25,686 bases of DNA from Rhabdothermincola sp037478855 (GTDB taxonomy: Bacteria > Actinomycetota > Acidimicrobiia > Acidimicrobiales > Acidimicrobilacustridaceae): the NCBI GenBank assembly GCA_037478855.1, contig JBBFLY010000043.1, forward strand, positions 1 to 25,686, written 5' to 3'. The notes beneath the pieces were generated by a model that saw nothing but the letters and a program-made list of their open reading frames with translations, did not search any database and was not told where the DNA came from. Position numbers and translations under genes: made by a program. Shown piece after piece: positions 1-6,898 of the stretch (positions within the stretch are counted from its first letter, which is position 1; the number at the start of each line of letters is the position of its first letter).

Positions 1-1569
1 GTGGCGTTCCCCGAGCTGGCGATCACCGGCTACCCACCCGAGGACCTGCTCCTCAAGCCCGGCTTCGTCGACGACAACCGTGAGGCTCTCGACAAGATCG
101 TCCCGCAGGTCGGGCGCTGCGCCGCCGTGATCGGTTTCGTCGACCGTGACGACTGTGGGCTCCACAACGCGGTGGCGATCTGCGCGGAAGGGCAGCTGCG
201 AGGCGTGTACCGCAAGCGTCGCCTGCCGAACTACGCGGTCTTCGACGAGCAGCGCTACTTCTCGGAGGGGTGCGAACCGCTCGGTCTCTACGAGATCGCC
301 GGGGTGCGTGTCGGGGTGTCGATCTGCGAGGACGCCTGGGCGCCGGGTGGGCCCATCGCCGAGCTCAGCCGGGGTGGCGCAGAGCTGATCGTCAACGTGA
401 ACGCGTCGCCGTATCACGCAGGCAAGGTGCGTGTGCGCGAGCAGATGCTCGCGTCTCGAGCGGACGAAGCCGACTGTCCCATCGTCTACGTCAACTTGGT
501 CGGCGGCCAGGACGAGCTGGTCTTCGATGGTGGGTCGTTCGTGGTGGGCAGGGACGGTGAGGTCCTGACCCGGGCGGGCCAGTACACCGAGGAGCTCTTC
601 ATCACCGATCTCGAGGTGCCGAGTCGACCTGTGCCGACCTCAGCCCTGCAGGTCGAGGTCGTCAGCCAAGAATCGGCAGCCCGTGGTCCGGTGCTCGTCG
701 CGACGCCCGCTGCACCGCTCGATCGATGGGCGGAGGTGTACCAAGCACTGGTCACCGGCACTCGCGACTACGTCCGCAAGAACGGGTTCGATGAGGTCGT
801 GCTCGGCCTGTCCGGTGGCATCGACTCTTCGCTCGTCGCCGCCGTCGCAGTCGACGCACTCGGAGCAGACCGGGTCCACGGGGTGCTGATGCCGTCGCGC
901 TACTCGTCACCGCACTCGATCACCGACGCCGAGCAGCTCTGTGCGAACCTTGGCATCGAGCATCGCACCCTCGGCATCGAGCCCGCCTTCGAGGCGTTCC
1001 TCGAGATACTCGCCCCCTCCTTCGACGGGCTGCCCGTCGACACGACCGAGGAGAACCTGCAGCCCCGCATCCGGGGCACGCTCCTCATGGCGCTGTCGAA
1101 CAAGTTCGGCTGGCTCGTGCTCACGACCGGGAACAAGAGCGAGATGGCGGTCGGCTACGCCACGCTCTACGGCGACATGGCGGGTGGGTTCGCGGTCATC
1201 AAGGACGTCCCGAAGACCTGGGTGTTCGAGATCTCCCGTGACCTCAACCGCCGTGCAGGTCGGGAGATCATCCCGCAGAGCGTCATCGACAAGCCTCCGT
1301 CGGCCGAGCTGCGTCCCGACCAGCTCGACACCGACAGCCTGCCGCCGTACGACGTGCTCGACCCGGTCCTCGAGGCGTACATCGAGCACGATCGGACGGC
1401 GGGCGAGCTCATCGAGATGGGGTTCGATGCGGAACTGGTGCGCCGGGTCGTGCGCCTCGTCGACTTGGCTGAGTACAAGCGCCGTCAGGCTCCCCCCGGC
1501 GTGCGGGTCACCACGAAGGCCTTCGGCAAGGACCGCCGGCTGCCGATCACGAACCGGTACCGCGGCTGA
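1..1569 (+). CDS. nadE: Glutamine-dependent NAD+ synthase, 5'-truncated by the window edge
   Basis: Makes NAD+ from deamido-NAD+ and ATP, using ammonia released from glutamine by an N-terminal nitrilase-like domain; a cytosolic enzyme of the last step of NAD synthesis. The fragment starts inside the glutaminase domain at the FPEL motif. The nitrilase triad can be read as E5, K72 (YRKRRLPNY) and C109 (SICEDAW). The C-terminal synthetase domain carries the pyrophosphatase-type P-loop SGGIDSS at residues 271-277 and the TTGNKSE motif near residue 375. In this family FPEL is normally preceded by about 40 residues, so the GTG at position 1 is an internal valine codon, not the start. The 3' end is complete, with TGA at 1567-1569. 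Identification is firm. The gene is followed after 50 bases by an unrelated ORF that has its own Shine-Dalgarno sequence. Confidence 0.95.
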   Translation: MAFPELAITGYPPEDLLLKPGFVDDNREALDKIVPQVGRCAAVIGFVDRDDCGLHNAVAICAEGQLRGVYRKRRLPNYAVFDEQRYFSEGCEPLGLYEIAGVRVGVSICEDAWAPGGPIAELSRGGAELIVNVNASPYHAGKVRVREQMLASRADEADCPIVYVNLVGGQDELVFDGGSFVVGRDGEVLTRAGQYTEELFITDLEVPSRPVPTSALQVEVVSQESAARGPVLVATPAAPLDRWAEVYQALVTGTRDYVRKNGFDEVVLGLSGGIDSSLVAAVAVDALGADRVHGVLMPSRYSSPHSITDAEQLCANLGIEHRTLGIEPAFEAFLEILAPSFDGLPVDTTEENLQPRIRGTLLMALSNKFGWLVLTTGNKSEMAVGYATLYGDMAGGFAVIKDVPKTWVFEISRDLNRRAGREIIPQSVIDKPPSAELRPDQLDTDSLPPYDVLDPVLEAYIEHDRTAGELIEMGFDAELVRRVVRLVDLAEYKRRQAPPGVRVTTKAFGKDRRLPITNRYRG

Positions 1570-1577
1570 CCGATCGG

Positions 1578-1583
1578 TACACT
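1578..1583 (+). promoter_or_regulatory. Possible -10 hexamer upstream of the 1620 gene
   Basis: TACACT fits the TANNNT pattern and lies 36 bases before the ATG at 1620, in the short gap after nadE. No good -35 element is visible 16-18 bases upstream, so this is weak. Confidence 0.25.
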
Positions 1584-1619
1584 CGGCCCTTCAGCGGTCA
1601 ACCTCACAGGACCGCTCGG

Positions 1620-2297
1620 ATGCGCACAGGGGGACGTGTGGCCGATCCGAGAAAGCCCCGGGCGGCGTTCGTGCCGTGGGACCGGCGAGAGCTTCCCAGC
1701 CTGTTTGGTGTGGAGGAGTCCGCGACGCGCATCGGCCACTACCGGTGGATCGAGATGCGCCTGTTCGAGGTGCTCGGAGGTTGGGTCGCCACCGTGCCCG
1801 AACTGGACGTGAAGCTGCGGCTCGGCACCCACTGCTACCACCACGCGTGGCATGCCGAGCTGTGGCACAAGCGGCTGCCCGAGCTGCGGGAGATGAACCC
1901 GGACCGTCTCACGGCTCCTCCGAACGACGAGCTGGTCCGGTTCGTGGAGGTGATGGGTGAACCCGAGGCACCGGGCGAGACGATCGAGAAGCTGGTGGGC
2001 GTCTACCGGGTGCTGATCCCCGCCAAGATCGCCGCCTACACCTACCACCTCAACAACGCCTCGACCATCGCCGACGCGCCCACGATCCGCTCGTTGAGGT
2101 TCGCGCTGCAGGACGAGCTCGAGGACTGGCGTGACGGCGAGATGCTGTTGCAGTCGCTCATCGAGACGCCTGAGGAGGTCGAGCGTGCCGCGACCCATCA
2201 GGCGAAGCTGCAGAAGCTGCTGCTCGCCGCGGGCGGCATCGCCGGTCCGGGATCGATCGGCAGCGCCGCCGAGTCGGCCGAGGAGGTCACCGAGTGA
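1620..2297 (+). CDS. Uncharacterised helical protein, possibly ferritin-like
   Basis: I do not recognise a named family. The 225-residue protein looks all-helical. A first long helix contains YRWIEMRLFE. A second carries a histidine-rich stretch with HAWHAELWHKRL. Two later helices include AYTYHLNN and DELEDWRDGE. This spacing of Glu and His on four helices resembles a ferritin-like bundle able to bind metal; that is inference from pattern only. There is no signal peptide or membrane segment, and the tail after residue 200 is Gly/Ala/Glu-rich and probably disordered. AGGA at 1608-1611 lies 8 bases before ATG 1620. An alternative GTG start at 1638 follows a GGGGGA. Its TGA overlaps the GTG of the next small ORF (GTGA at 2294), which suggests translational coupling. 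Confidence 0.6.
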   Translation: MRTGGRVADPRKPRAAFVPWDRRELPSLFGVEESATRIGHYRWIEMRLFEVLGGWVATVPELDVKLRLGTHCYHHAWHAELWHKRLPELREMNPDRLTAPPNDELVRFVEVMGEPEAPGETIEKLVGVYRVLIPAKIAAYTYHLNNASTIADAPTIRSLRFALQDELEDWRDGEMLLQSLIETPEEVERAATHQAKLQKLLLAAGGIAGPGSIGSAAESAEEVTE

Positions 2298-2534
2298 CGA
2301 GGCACCTGCCCGCCGACGAGCTCGCCGGCGTCGCCGCCGCGGGCGAGTCGACGCCGTTGACCCAGGCGGTCATCTCGCGGGGCGCCAACGGTGGCTCGGT
2401 GTCCTCCGCGCCGTCACGGCTTGAGCGATGCGGTCGATCGGTTCTTCGAGGAGCTCTGGGGCGCTGACGGGCTGACGTGGGCGGAGATCGAGCGCTGCTC
2501 GGACCGGGCGCTTCGGTCGATCAGGGCTGCCTGA
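2294..2534 (+). pseudogene. Small coupled gene, apparently frameshifted
   Basis: A GTG at 2294 overlaps the stop of the upstream gene (GTGA). It opens a frame of about 40 sensible residues, including DELAGVAAAGESTPLTQAV. After about 2410 this frame degrades into Arg/Ser-rich residues and stops at 2467. The frame one base to the right continues with SDAVDRFFEELWGADGLTW and AEIERCSDRALRSIRAA, ending in TGA at 2532-2534. The second half reads as a well-formed amphipathic acidic helix typical of a real protein. Removing one C from the GCGCCGTCAC stretch near 2410-2418 would join the halves into a protein of about 79 residues. The family is unknown. A true frameshift mutation and a sequencing or assembly error cannot be told apart here. 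Confidence 0.5.
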
Positions 2535-2735
2535 GAGGTTGGCTGCTGCGACTGAGACTCCTGAGGGTCCCGGCTCCATCCGCTCGGTTGATGGGCCTGT
2601 GGCGGCGTGGCCGGCGTCCCGCCGGGCGGGTAAGTCGAAGTCCATGCAGCAAGCTCCAGCTGAAAAAGTGTCTGGAAGAGCTCAAAGCTGTGGGAACCGC
2701 GCCGACCGTAGGAGAGAGCGTCCATGCGCGCCCGG
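2535..2735. other. Non-coding gap with a bulged hairpin at 2647-2690
   Basis: No convincing gene is seen in this roughly 200-base stretch, and it is less GC-rich than its surroundings. Around 2647-2690 three short helices can stack: CAGC (2647-2650) with GCTG (2687-2690), AGCTC (2652-2656) with GAGCT (2678-2682), and CAG (2657-2659) with CTG (2672-2674), separated by A-rich bulges and closed by an A-rich loop. It lies upstream of the predicted sigma-factor promoter, so it is more likely a 3' element of the preceding unit than a leader of the sigma gene. Confidence 0.3.
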
Positions 2736-2764
2736 TTGGGCCTCTTGACCGCATCGGTATCGTA
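2736..2764 (+). promoter_or_regulatory. Predicted sigma-70 promoter of the sigma-factor gene
   Basis: TTGGGC at 2736-2741 is followed after exactly 17 bases by TATCGT at 2759-2764. The predicted transcript would begin near 2771, giving a leader of about 100 bases before the TTG at 2874. A TTGACC at 2745-2750 lies between the two boxes but has no -10 at the right distance. Confidence 0.4.
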
Positions 2765-2873
2765 GGGGGAGCCTCGGCACCGGGAGCGGCGTCAAGATCC
2801 GCCCGCTGGGAGCCGTACGGCAGTCACGAAGTCTGGATGTCCGGCCCAGCGGCCGTTGAACGAGAGGTGCACG

Positions 2874-3812
2874 TTGGCCAAGGAGCGTGTCGAGCGCGAC
2901 GAGGAAGATCTCGTCCGCCTCTACCTCACCGACATCGGTCAGTACCCGTTGCTCACCAAGGACGACGAGGTTCGTCTGGCGCAGGCGATCGAAGCCGGTA
3001 ACGCCGCTCGTGCCGAGCTGGAGGCCGGTGGGAAAGACCTCACCCCCGCCCGAAAGCGCGAGCTGCGTCGTCTGGTGCGGGAGGGTGAGGACGCGGAGCG
3101 CACCTTCGTGCAGTCGAACCTCCGCCTGGTCGTCTCGATCGCCAAGAAGTACCAGGCGTCCGGCCTGCCGCTGCTCGATCTGATCCAGGAGGGCAACCTC
3201 GGCCTGATGCACGCAGTCGAGAAGTTCGATTGGCGGAAGGGCTTCAAGTTCTCGACCTATGCCACCTGGTGGATCCGCCAGGCCATCACCCGGGGCATCG
3301 CAAACACGGGTCGCACCATCCGACTCCCCGTGCACGCCGGCGACACGTTGGCCCGGTTGCAGAAGGCTCGGGCGCGGCTCGAGCTGAAGCTGGGCCGGCC
3401 GGCGACGCTCGCCGAGCTCTCGGCCGAGGTCGAGATGCCGGAGGACAAGGTCACCGAGGCGCTGCGGTTCGCGGCGGAGCCGCTCTCGCTCTCCGAGCCG
3501 CTGCGAGAGGACGGCGATGCCGAGCTGGGTGACGTGGTCGAGGACCGCTCCGCTGAATCGCCCTTCGAGGTCGCAGCCACCGCCCTGCTGCCAGACGAGA
3601 TCGCTCGCCTGCTCAGCCCGCTCGATGAGCGCGAGCGTGAGATCCTCAAGCTCCGATTCGGTCTCGATCGCGGCGAGCCTCGCACGCTCGAAGAGGTGGG
3701 CGAGCACTTCAACCTCACCCGTGAGCGCATCCGACAGATCGAGGCTCGTGCGATGTCGAAGCTTCGGCATCCCTCGAGCGACACCGGAGCTCGCGACCTG
3801 CTCGCTGTCTGA
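2874..3812 (+). CDS. RNA polymerase sigma-70 family factor, primary (RpoD/HrdB) type
   Basis: Directs RNA polymerase to -10/-35 promoters. The 312-residue protein has region 1.2 (DLVRLYLTDIGQYPLL) at about residues 9-40. Region 2, at about 76-154, includes the core-binding stretch NLRLVVSIAKKYQ and the -10-binding KFSTYATWWIRQAI near 125. Region 3 follows, then region 4 at about 247-300 with the helix-turn-helix TLEEVGEHFNLTRERIRQIE. No long region 1.1 is present, so it is short for a housekeeping sigma factor and may be a group 2 paralogue; the housekeeping gene could lie elsewhere. I chose TTG 2874 because GAGAGG at 2862-2867 lies 6 bases before it; an in-frame TTG at 2856 is the alternative. 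No anti-sigma gene adjoins it. Confidence 0.9.
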   Translation: MAKERVERDEEDLVRLYLTDIGQYPLLTKDDEVRLAQAIEAGNAARAELEAGGKDLTPARKRELRRLVREGEDAERTFVQSNLRLVVSIAKKYQASGLPLLDLIQEGNLGLMHAVEKFDWRKGFKFSTYATWWIRQAITRGIANTGRTIRLPVHAGDTLARLQKARARLELKLGRPATLAELSAEVEMPEDKVTEALRFAAEPLSLSEPLREDGDAELGDVVEDRSAESPFEVAATALLPDEIARLLSPLDEREREILKLRFGLDRGEPRTLEEVGEHFNLTRERIRQIEARAMSKLRHPSSDTGARDLLAV

Positions 3813-3937
3813 CGAGCCGCCGTCTGACAACCGAAGGTGCACGGCCGAGGCGCCCGGCGACGTAGCGTCCGGTGAACCCAACCCGGTTGCTGTGGAGCTT
3901 CCTGCTCAGCGGAGGCGAGGGTGCACGTCCGGCGGCG

Positions 3938-3953
3938 GCTGCACCGGTGCAGC
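3938..3953. promoter_or_regulatory. Perfect 16-bp palindrome, candidate operator
   Basis: GCTGCACCGGTGCAGC reads identically on both strands. It spans where the -35 region of the promoter for the micro-ORF at 3985 should lie, and no recognisable -35 hexamer is present. This is the usual place for a dimeric repressor or activator site. The binding protein is unknown. Confidence 0.4.
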
Positions 3954-3972
3954 GCGGCTCACCGGCGCATCG

Positions 3973-3978
3973 TAAGCT
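3973..3978 (+). promoter_or_regulatory. -10 hexamer, apparent leaderless promoter
   Basis: TAAGCT ends six bases before the ATG at 3985, so transcription would start on or next to the start codon. The same hexamer precedes the HAD gene on the opposite strand. Confidence 0.4.
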
Positions 3979-3984
3979 GTCCGC

Positions 3985-4059
3985 ATGAAGAAGCTGCTCG
4001 TGCTCATCGTCGTGGTCGCCCTCGCCGCGTTCGCGGTGAAGAAGCTGCAGGAGTCCTGA
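3985..4059 (+). CDS. 24-residue membrane micro-protein
   Basis: The peptide begins MKKLLVLIVVVALAAFAV and ends in a short Lys/Gln/Glu/Ser tail (KKLQES). It has two N-terminal lysines, one hydrophobic membrane-spanning segment and a charged C-terminus. It resembles the N-terminal part of the actinobacterial DLW-39 family of micro-proteins but lacks that family's C-terminal half, so the link is only a suggestion. There is no Shine-Dalgarno sequence; a -10 hexamer six bases upstream suggests leaderless expression. Its last 56 bases overlap, antisense, the 3' end of the HAD gene, which is unusual. It may be a real small gene or a chance reading frame. The clean signal-anchor composition in a high-GC genome favours the former. 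Confidence 0.5.
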   Translation: MKKLLVLIVVVALAAFAVKKLQES

Positions 4060-4918
4060 GCAGCGAGGGTGTCGGCCTGACGAGCCGCCCGAGACGTTTC
4101 CAGGCCAGCGCCACCCCCGAGGGCGGAGGTGCTGGCGCTCGTCGGCGGAGCGCCCACCAGGTTGCGCCGGCCATCGCCGACCCGACCAGCGCTGCGGCGG
4201 CGATCGTGACCGTGGCGCGAGGTGGGGGCATGGACACCCGCTCCCGTAGAGGCACGCCGATCCGGAACCGCTGGATCTCCCATCCCCGCTCCCGGGCAAT
4301 GCGCGCCAGCTCGCGATCGGGGTTCACCGCCACTGGGTTGCCGACCGTCTCGAGCATCGGCAGATCGGTGATCGAGTCGGAGTAGGCGAAGGACCGTTCC
4401 AGGTCGATGCCTTCGCGCTCGGCGATCTGGCGCATCGCCTCCGCCTTGTAGGGGCCGTAGCAGTAGAGCTCGACCTCGCCGGTGTACCGGCCCTGGCTGT
4501 CGAGGCGGGCTCGGCTGGCGATCACGTCGTCGACACCGAGGTAGATCCCGAGCGGCACGACGATCTCCTCCGGCGAGGCGGAGACGATGAACACCCGCCG
4601 TCCGGCCGCGCGGTGCTCGCGGATGAGCTCGAGCGCTTCGTCGTACACGATCGGCTCGATCACATCAGCGAGCGAGTCGCGGACCAGCGCGCTCACCCGA
4701 GCCTGATCCCAGCCCTTGGTGATGCGCAGCGCCGACTCGCGGAACTTTCGCATCCGTTCTTCGTCCGCGCCGAGGCTCTGGAACACGATCTGGCTCCACA
4801 GTGCGCGCACGAGCAGCAGACGAGAGATCATGCCCGCTTCCAGCAGGGGTCGACCGAAGGCCACCATCGACGCCTTCGCGATGACGGTCTTGTCCAGGTC
4901 GAAGAACGCCGCTTCCAC
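4004..4918 (-). CDS. HAD-superfamily subfamily IB phosphatase with C-terminal membrane segment
   Basis: A haloacid dehalogenase-like phosphatase related to SerB and the HAD-IB hydrolases. Motif I is DLDKT with nucleophile D7 and D9 close to the N-terminus. Motif II is the Ser in IVSASPEE. Motif III is the Lys in YGPYKAE. Motif IV is AYSDSITDLPML. The substrate is not predictable; relatives dephosphorylate phosphoserine or phospholipid-type substrates. After the catalytic domain comes a hydrophobic stretch (TIAAAALVGSAMAGATWWAL), then a basic, Pro/Arg-rich tail, suggesting anchoring to the inner face of the membrane. Start GTG 4918 is chosen because motif I follows at once, as in relatives, and a TAAGCT box lies just upstream. 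Longer open-frame extensions are low-complexity antisense sequence. Its 3' end overlaps the opposing micro-ORF by 56 bases. Confidence 0.85.
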   Translation of the reverse strand: MEAAFFDLDKTVIAKASMVAFGRPLLEAGMISRLLLVRALWSQIVFQSLGADEERMRKFRESALRITKGWDQARVSALVRDSLADVIEPIVYDEALELIREHRAAGRRVFIVSASPEEIVVPLGIYLGVDDVIASRARLDSQGRYTGEVELYCYGPYKAEAMRQIAEREGIDLERSFAYSDSITDLPMLETVGNPVAVNPDRELARIARERGWEIQRFRIGVPLRERVSMPPPRATVTIAAAALVGSAMAGATWWALRRRAPAPPPSGVALAWKRLGRLVRPTPSLLRTPAASSPRTRRGRPRR

Positions 4919-4925
4919 CCGGGCG

Positions 4926-4931
4926 AGCTTA
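4926..4931 (-). promoter_or_regulatory. -10 hexamer of the HAD gene, apparent leaderless promoter
   Basis: On the minus strand TAAGCT ends seven bases before the GTG start at 4918. No -35 is obvious. The hexamer is identical to the one in front of the micro-ORF at 3985. Confidence 0.4.
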
Positions 4932-5001
4932 GGGTGACCGACCCCAGCTGCGGTCTCGTGCGGCGCATGCGCACGGCGGTCACCGGTCACGGTCGCGACC
5001 C

Positions 5002-5030
5002 TTGTCCGCGGAGCGCGAGGTCGGTAAGGT
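5002..5030 (+). promoter_or_regulatory. Predicted sigma-70 promoter of the Tad pilus operon
   Basis: TTGTCC at 5002-5007 is followed after exactly 17 bases by TAAGGT at 5025-5030. It lies immediately upstream of the first pilus gene and divergent from the HAD gene. The predicted start near 5037 gives a leader of about 45 bases containing a strong GGGGAGGG ribosome-binding site at 5071-5078. Confidence 0.55.
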
Positions 5031-5081
5031 CGCTTCGCTCTTCCCCTGATGACGTCGTCGCACGCGTCTCGGGGAGGGTCC

Positions 5082-5732
5082 GTGTTGATCTCCTGTTGGT
5101 CCGCCAAGGGTGGTTCCGGCACCACCGTCGTGGCGGCATCCCTCGCGCTGGTCCTGGCCCGGCGTCGGCCTGAGGGGGCGTTGCTCGTCGACACCCGCGG
5201 GGATGCCCCTGCGGTGCTGGGCGTCACCGACCCGCAGGGGCCGGGCTTGGCCGACTGGCTCGCAGCCGGTGCGGACGTGCCCGCGGACGGGTTCGCGCGC
5301 ATCGAGCACGTCGTCGCCCCCGGCCTGACCCTGGTCGCTCGGGGCGAGGGCCCGCTCACCCACCCCGAACGTGCCGAAGTGCTCTCGGCGATGCTCGCGG
5401 CGGAGCGCCGATCCGTCGTGGTGGACTGCGGCCGGCTCGACCTCGAGGTCACCCGCGTGCTCGCCGCGTCGTCGGTCCACTCCCTGCTCGTGACGAGGCC
5501 CTGCTACCTCTCGCTGCGCCGTGCCGTCGCCTCGCCCCTCCAACCGTCGGGGTTGATCGTGGTCGACGAGCCGGGACGGTCCTTGTCGCCTGCGGACGTC
5601 GAGGCGGTGCTGGGCGTACCCGTCCTGGCAGACGTGCCCTACGACCCCGCCGTCGCCCGCGCGGTCGACGCCGGGTTGCTGGTCAGCCACCTGCCCCGGG
5701 GGCTCGAGCGAGCGTTGAGGCACGCCGCATGA
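5082..5732 (+). CDS. CpaE/TadZ-like MinD-family ATPase of the Tad pilus system
   Basis: A P-loop ATPase of the MinD/ParA family that positions the Tad/Flp pilus machine at the membrane. The deviant Walker A motif is KGGSGTT at residues 9-15. A Walker A'-like LLVDTRGD and a Walker B-like VVVDCGRLD follow. No receiver domain precedes it, so it is a short, single-domain version of about 216 residues. Start GTG 5082 is chosen because GGGGAGGG at 5071-5078 sits just before it; an ATG at 5049 in the same frame would add 11 residues and place that ribosome-binding site inside the gene. It is the first gene of the operon, and its TGA overlaps the ATG of tadA (ATGA). Confidence 0.8.
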   Translation: MLISCWSAKGGSGTTVVAASLALVLARRRPEGALLVDTRGDAPAVLGVTDPQGPGLADWLAAGADVPADGFARIEHVVAPGLTLVARGEGPLTHPERAEVLSAMLAAERRSVVVDCGRLDLEVTRVLAASSVHSLLVTRPCYLSLRRAVASPLQPSGLIVVDEPGRSLSPADVEAVLGVPVLADVPYDPAVARAVDAGLLVSHLPRGLERALRHAA

Positions 5733-6898
5733 CCGGCAGGCCACACCTCGAGGAGACGCTCCACGGCCGGCTCCTGCAGGACCACGACCGTGATCTCACC
5801 ACGGCTCACCGGGGCGAACTGCGGGCCCTGGCCCGCGACGCCGCGCCGCTCCTGCCCGGTCGTGCGCTCGAGCAGACCGTCGAGCGGGTTGAGGCCCGCA
5901 TCCGGGGCCTCGGCCCGCTCGAACCGCTCCTCGGCGATCCCGGGATCACCGAGGTGATGGTCAACGGTGGGGGCGCGGTCTGGGTCGAGCGGCACGGCGA
6001 GCTGATCGACACCGGCGTGCGGCTTGATGAGCCCACGGTGCTGCTGCTCATCGAACGGGTGGTCTCGCCACTGGGGTTGCACGTCGACCGGGCGAACCCG
6101 GTGGTCGACGCCCGACTCGCCGACGGGTCACGGGTGCATGCGATCGTCCGACCCCTCTCGGTCGATGGGCCTTGTCTCACGATCCGCCGCTTTGGCGCTC
6201 GTCGCATCGAGCTCAGCGAGGTCTGCGGCCCCGGCGTGGCTCGTCTGCTGCGCTGGGCGGTCGAGGCGCGGATGAACGTGCTGGTCGCAGGCGGGGCTGG
6301 CGCGGGGAAGACGACGCTGCTCAACGCGATGGCCGCGTTCGTACCTCACAGCGAACGGGTGATCACCGTCGAGGACGCAGCTGAGCTCCGGCTGCCCGGT
6401 CCCCACGTGGTGCGGCTCGAATCCCGCCCCCCGAACGCAGAAGGGGTCGGCGAGGTGCGCATCCGCGACCTGGTCCGCAGCGCGCTGCGGATGCGCCCAG
6501 ACCGCATCGTGGTCGGCGAGATCCGAGGTGGCGAGGCCATCGACATGTTGCAGGCCATGAACACGGGGCACGACGGGTCACTGTCGACCTGTCACGCCAA
6601 CAGCCCCGCGGACGCGGTGCGGCGGGTCGAGACGCTGGTGCTGATGGGCGACGTGGCCCTTCCGCTCATCGCGGTGCGCGAGCAGATCACCTCGGCCATC
6701 GACCTCATCGTGCAGATCGCCCGCCGACCGGGGGGTCGGCGGGCAGTGGTCGCCGTGGATGAGCTCGCCACCCGACCTGCCGCCGACAGTTCGATCGGCA
6801 CCCGGCCCCTGATGCGGTCGGGTCGCCTCGAGTCGCTGCCGAGCCGGCCGGTGCGTGGCGACGCTCCGCCGCCCGATCCCACGTGGGTCGGCCGATGA
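5729..6898 (+). CDS. tadA: Tad pilus secretion ATPase TadA/CpaF
   Basis: A type II/IV secretion-system hexameric ATPase that powers assembly and retraction of Flp pili from the cytoplasmic side. The N-terminal part has the CpaF hallmark PGITEVMVNGGGAVWVERHG. The ATPase core has Walker A GGAGAGKTT at residues 188-196, the Asp box VITVEDAAELRL, Walker B RIVVGEIRGGEA and the His box STCHANSP. At 389 residues it is within the family range, and the C-terminus is an unremarkable polar tail. It overlaps its neighbours by four bases on both sides (ATGA at 5729 and at 6895), so translation is tightly coupled. Confidence 0.93.
   Translation: MTGRPHLEETLHGRLLQDHDRDLTTAHRGELRALARDAAPLLPGRALEQTVERVEARIRGLGPLEPLLGDPGITEVMVNGGGAVWVERHGELIDTGVRLDEPTVLLLIERVVSPLGLHVDRANPVVDARLADGSRVHAIVRPLSVDGPCLTIRRFGARRIELSEVCGPGVARLLRWAVEARMNVLVAGGAGAGKTTLLNAMAAFVPHSERVITVEDAAELRLPGPHVVRLESRPPNAEGVGEVRIRDLVRSALRMRPDRIVVGEIRGGEAIDMLQAMNTGHDGSLSTCHANSPADAVRRVETLVLMGDVALPLIAVREQITSAIDLIVQIARRPGGRRAVVAVDELATRPAADSSIGTRPLMRSGRLESLPSRPVRGDAPPPDPTWVGR

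Noticed and set aside
2551..2764. ACTGAGA near 2551 and CGTAGGGGGA near 2761, resembling pieces of a TPP riboswitch
   Set aside because: The pieces are more than 200 bases apart, the central GAACCTGAT-type core is absent and the downstream gene is a sigma factor, so this is chance similarity.
4919..5452. Longer N-terminal extension of the HAD phosphatase
   Set aside because: The extension is low-complexity antisense sequence over the CpaE-like gene; the catalytic DLDKT motif belongs near the N-terminus and a promoter box sits just before GTG 4918.
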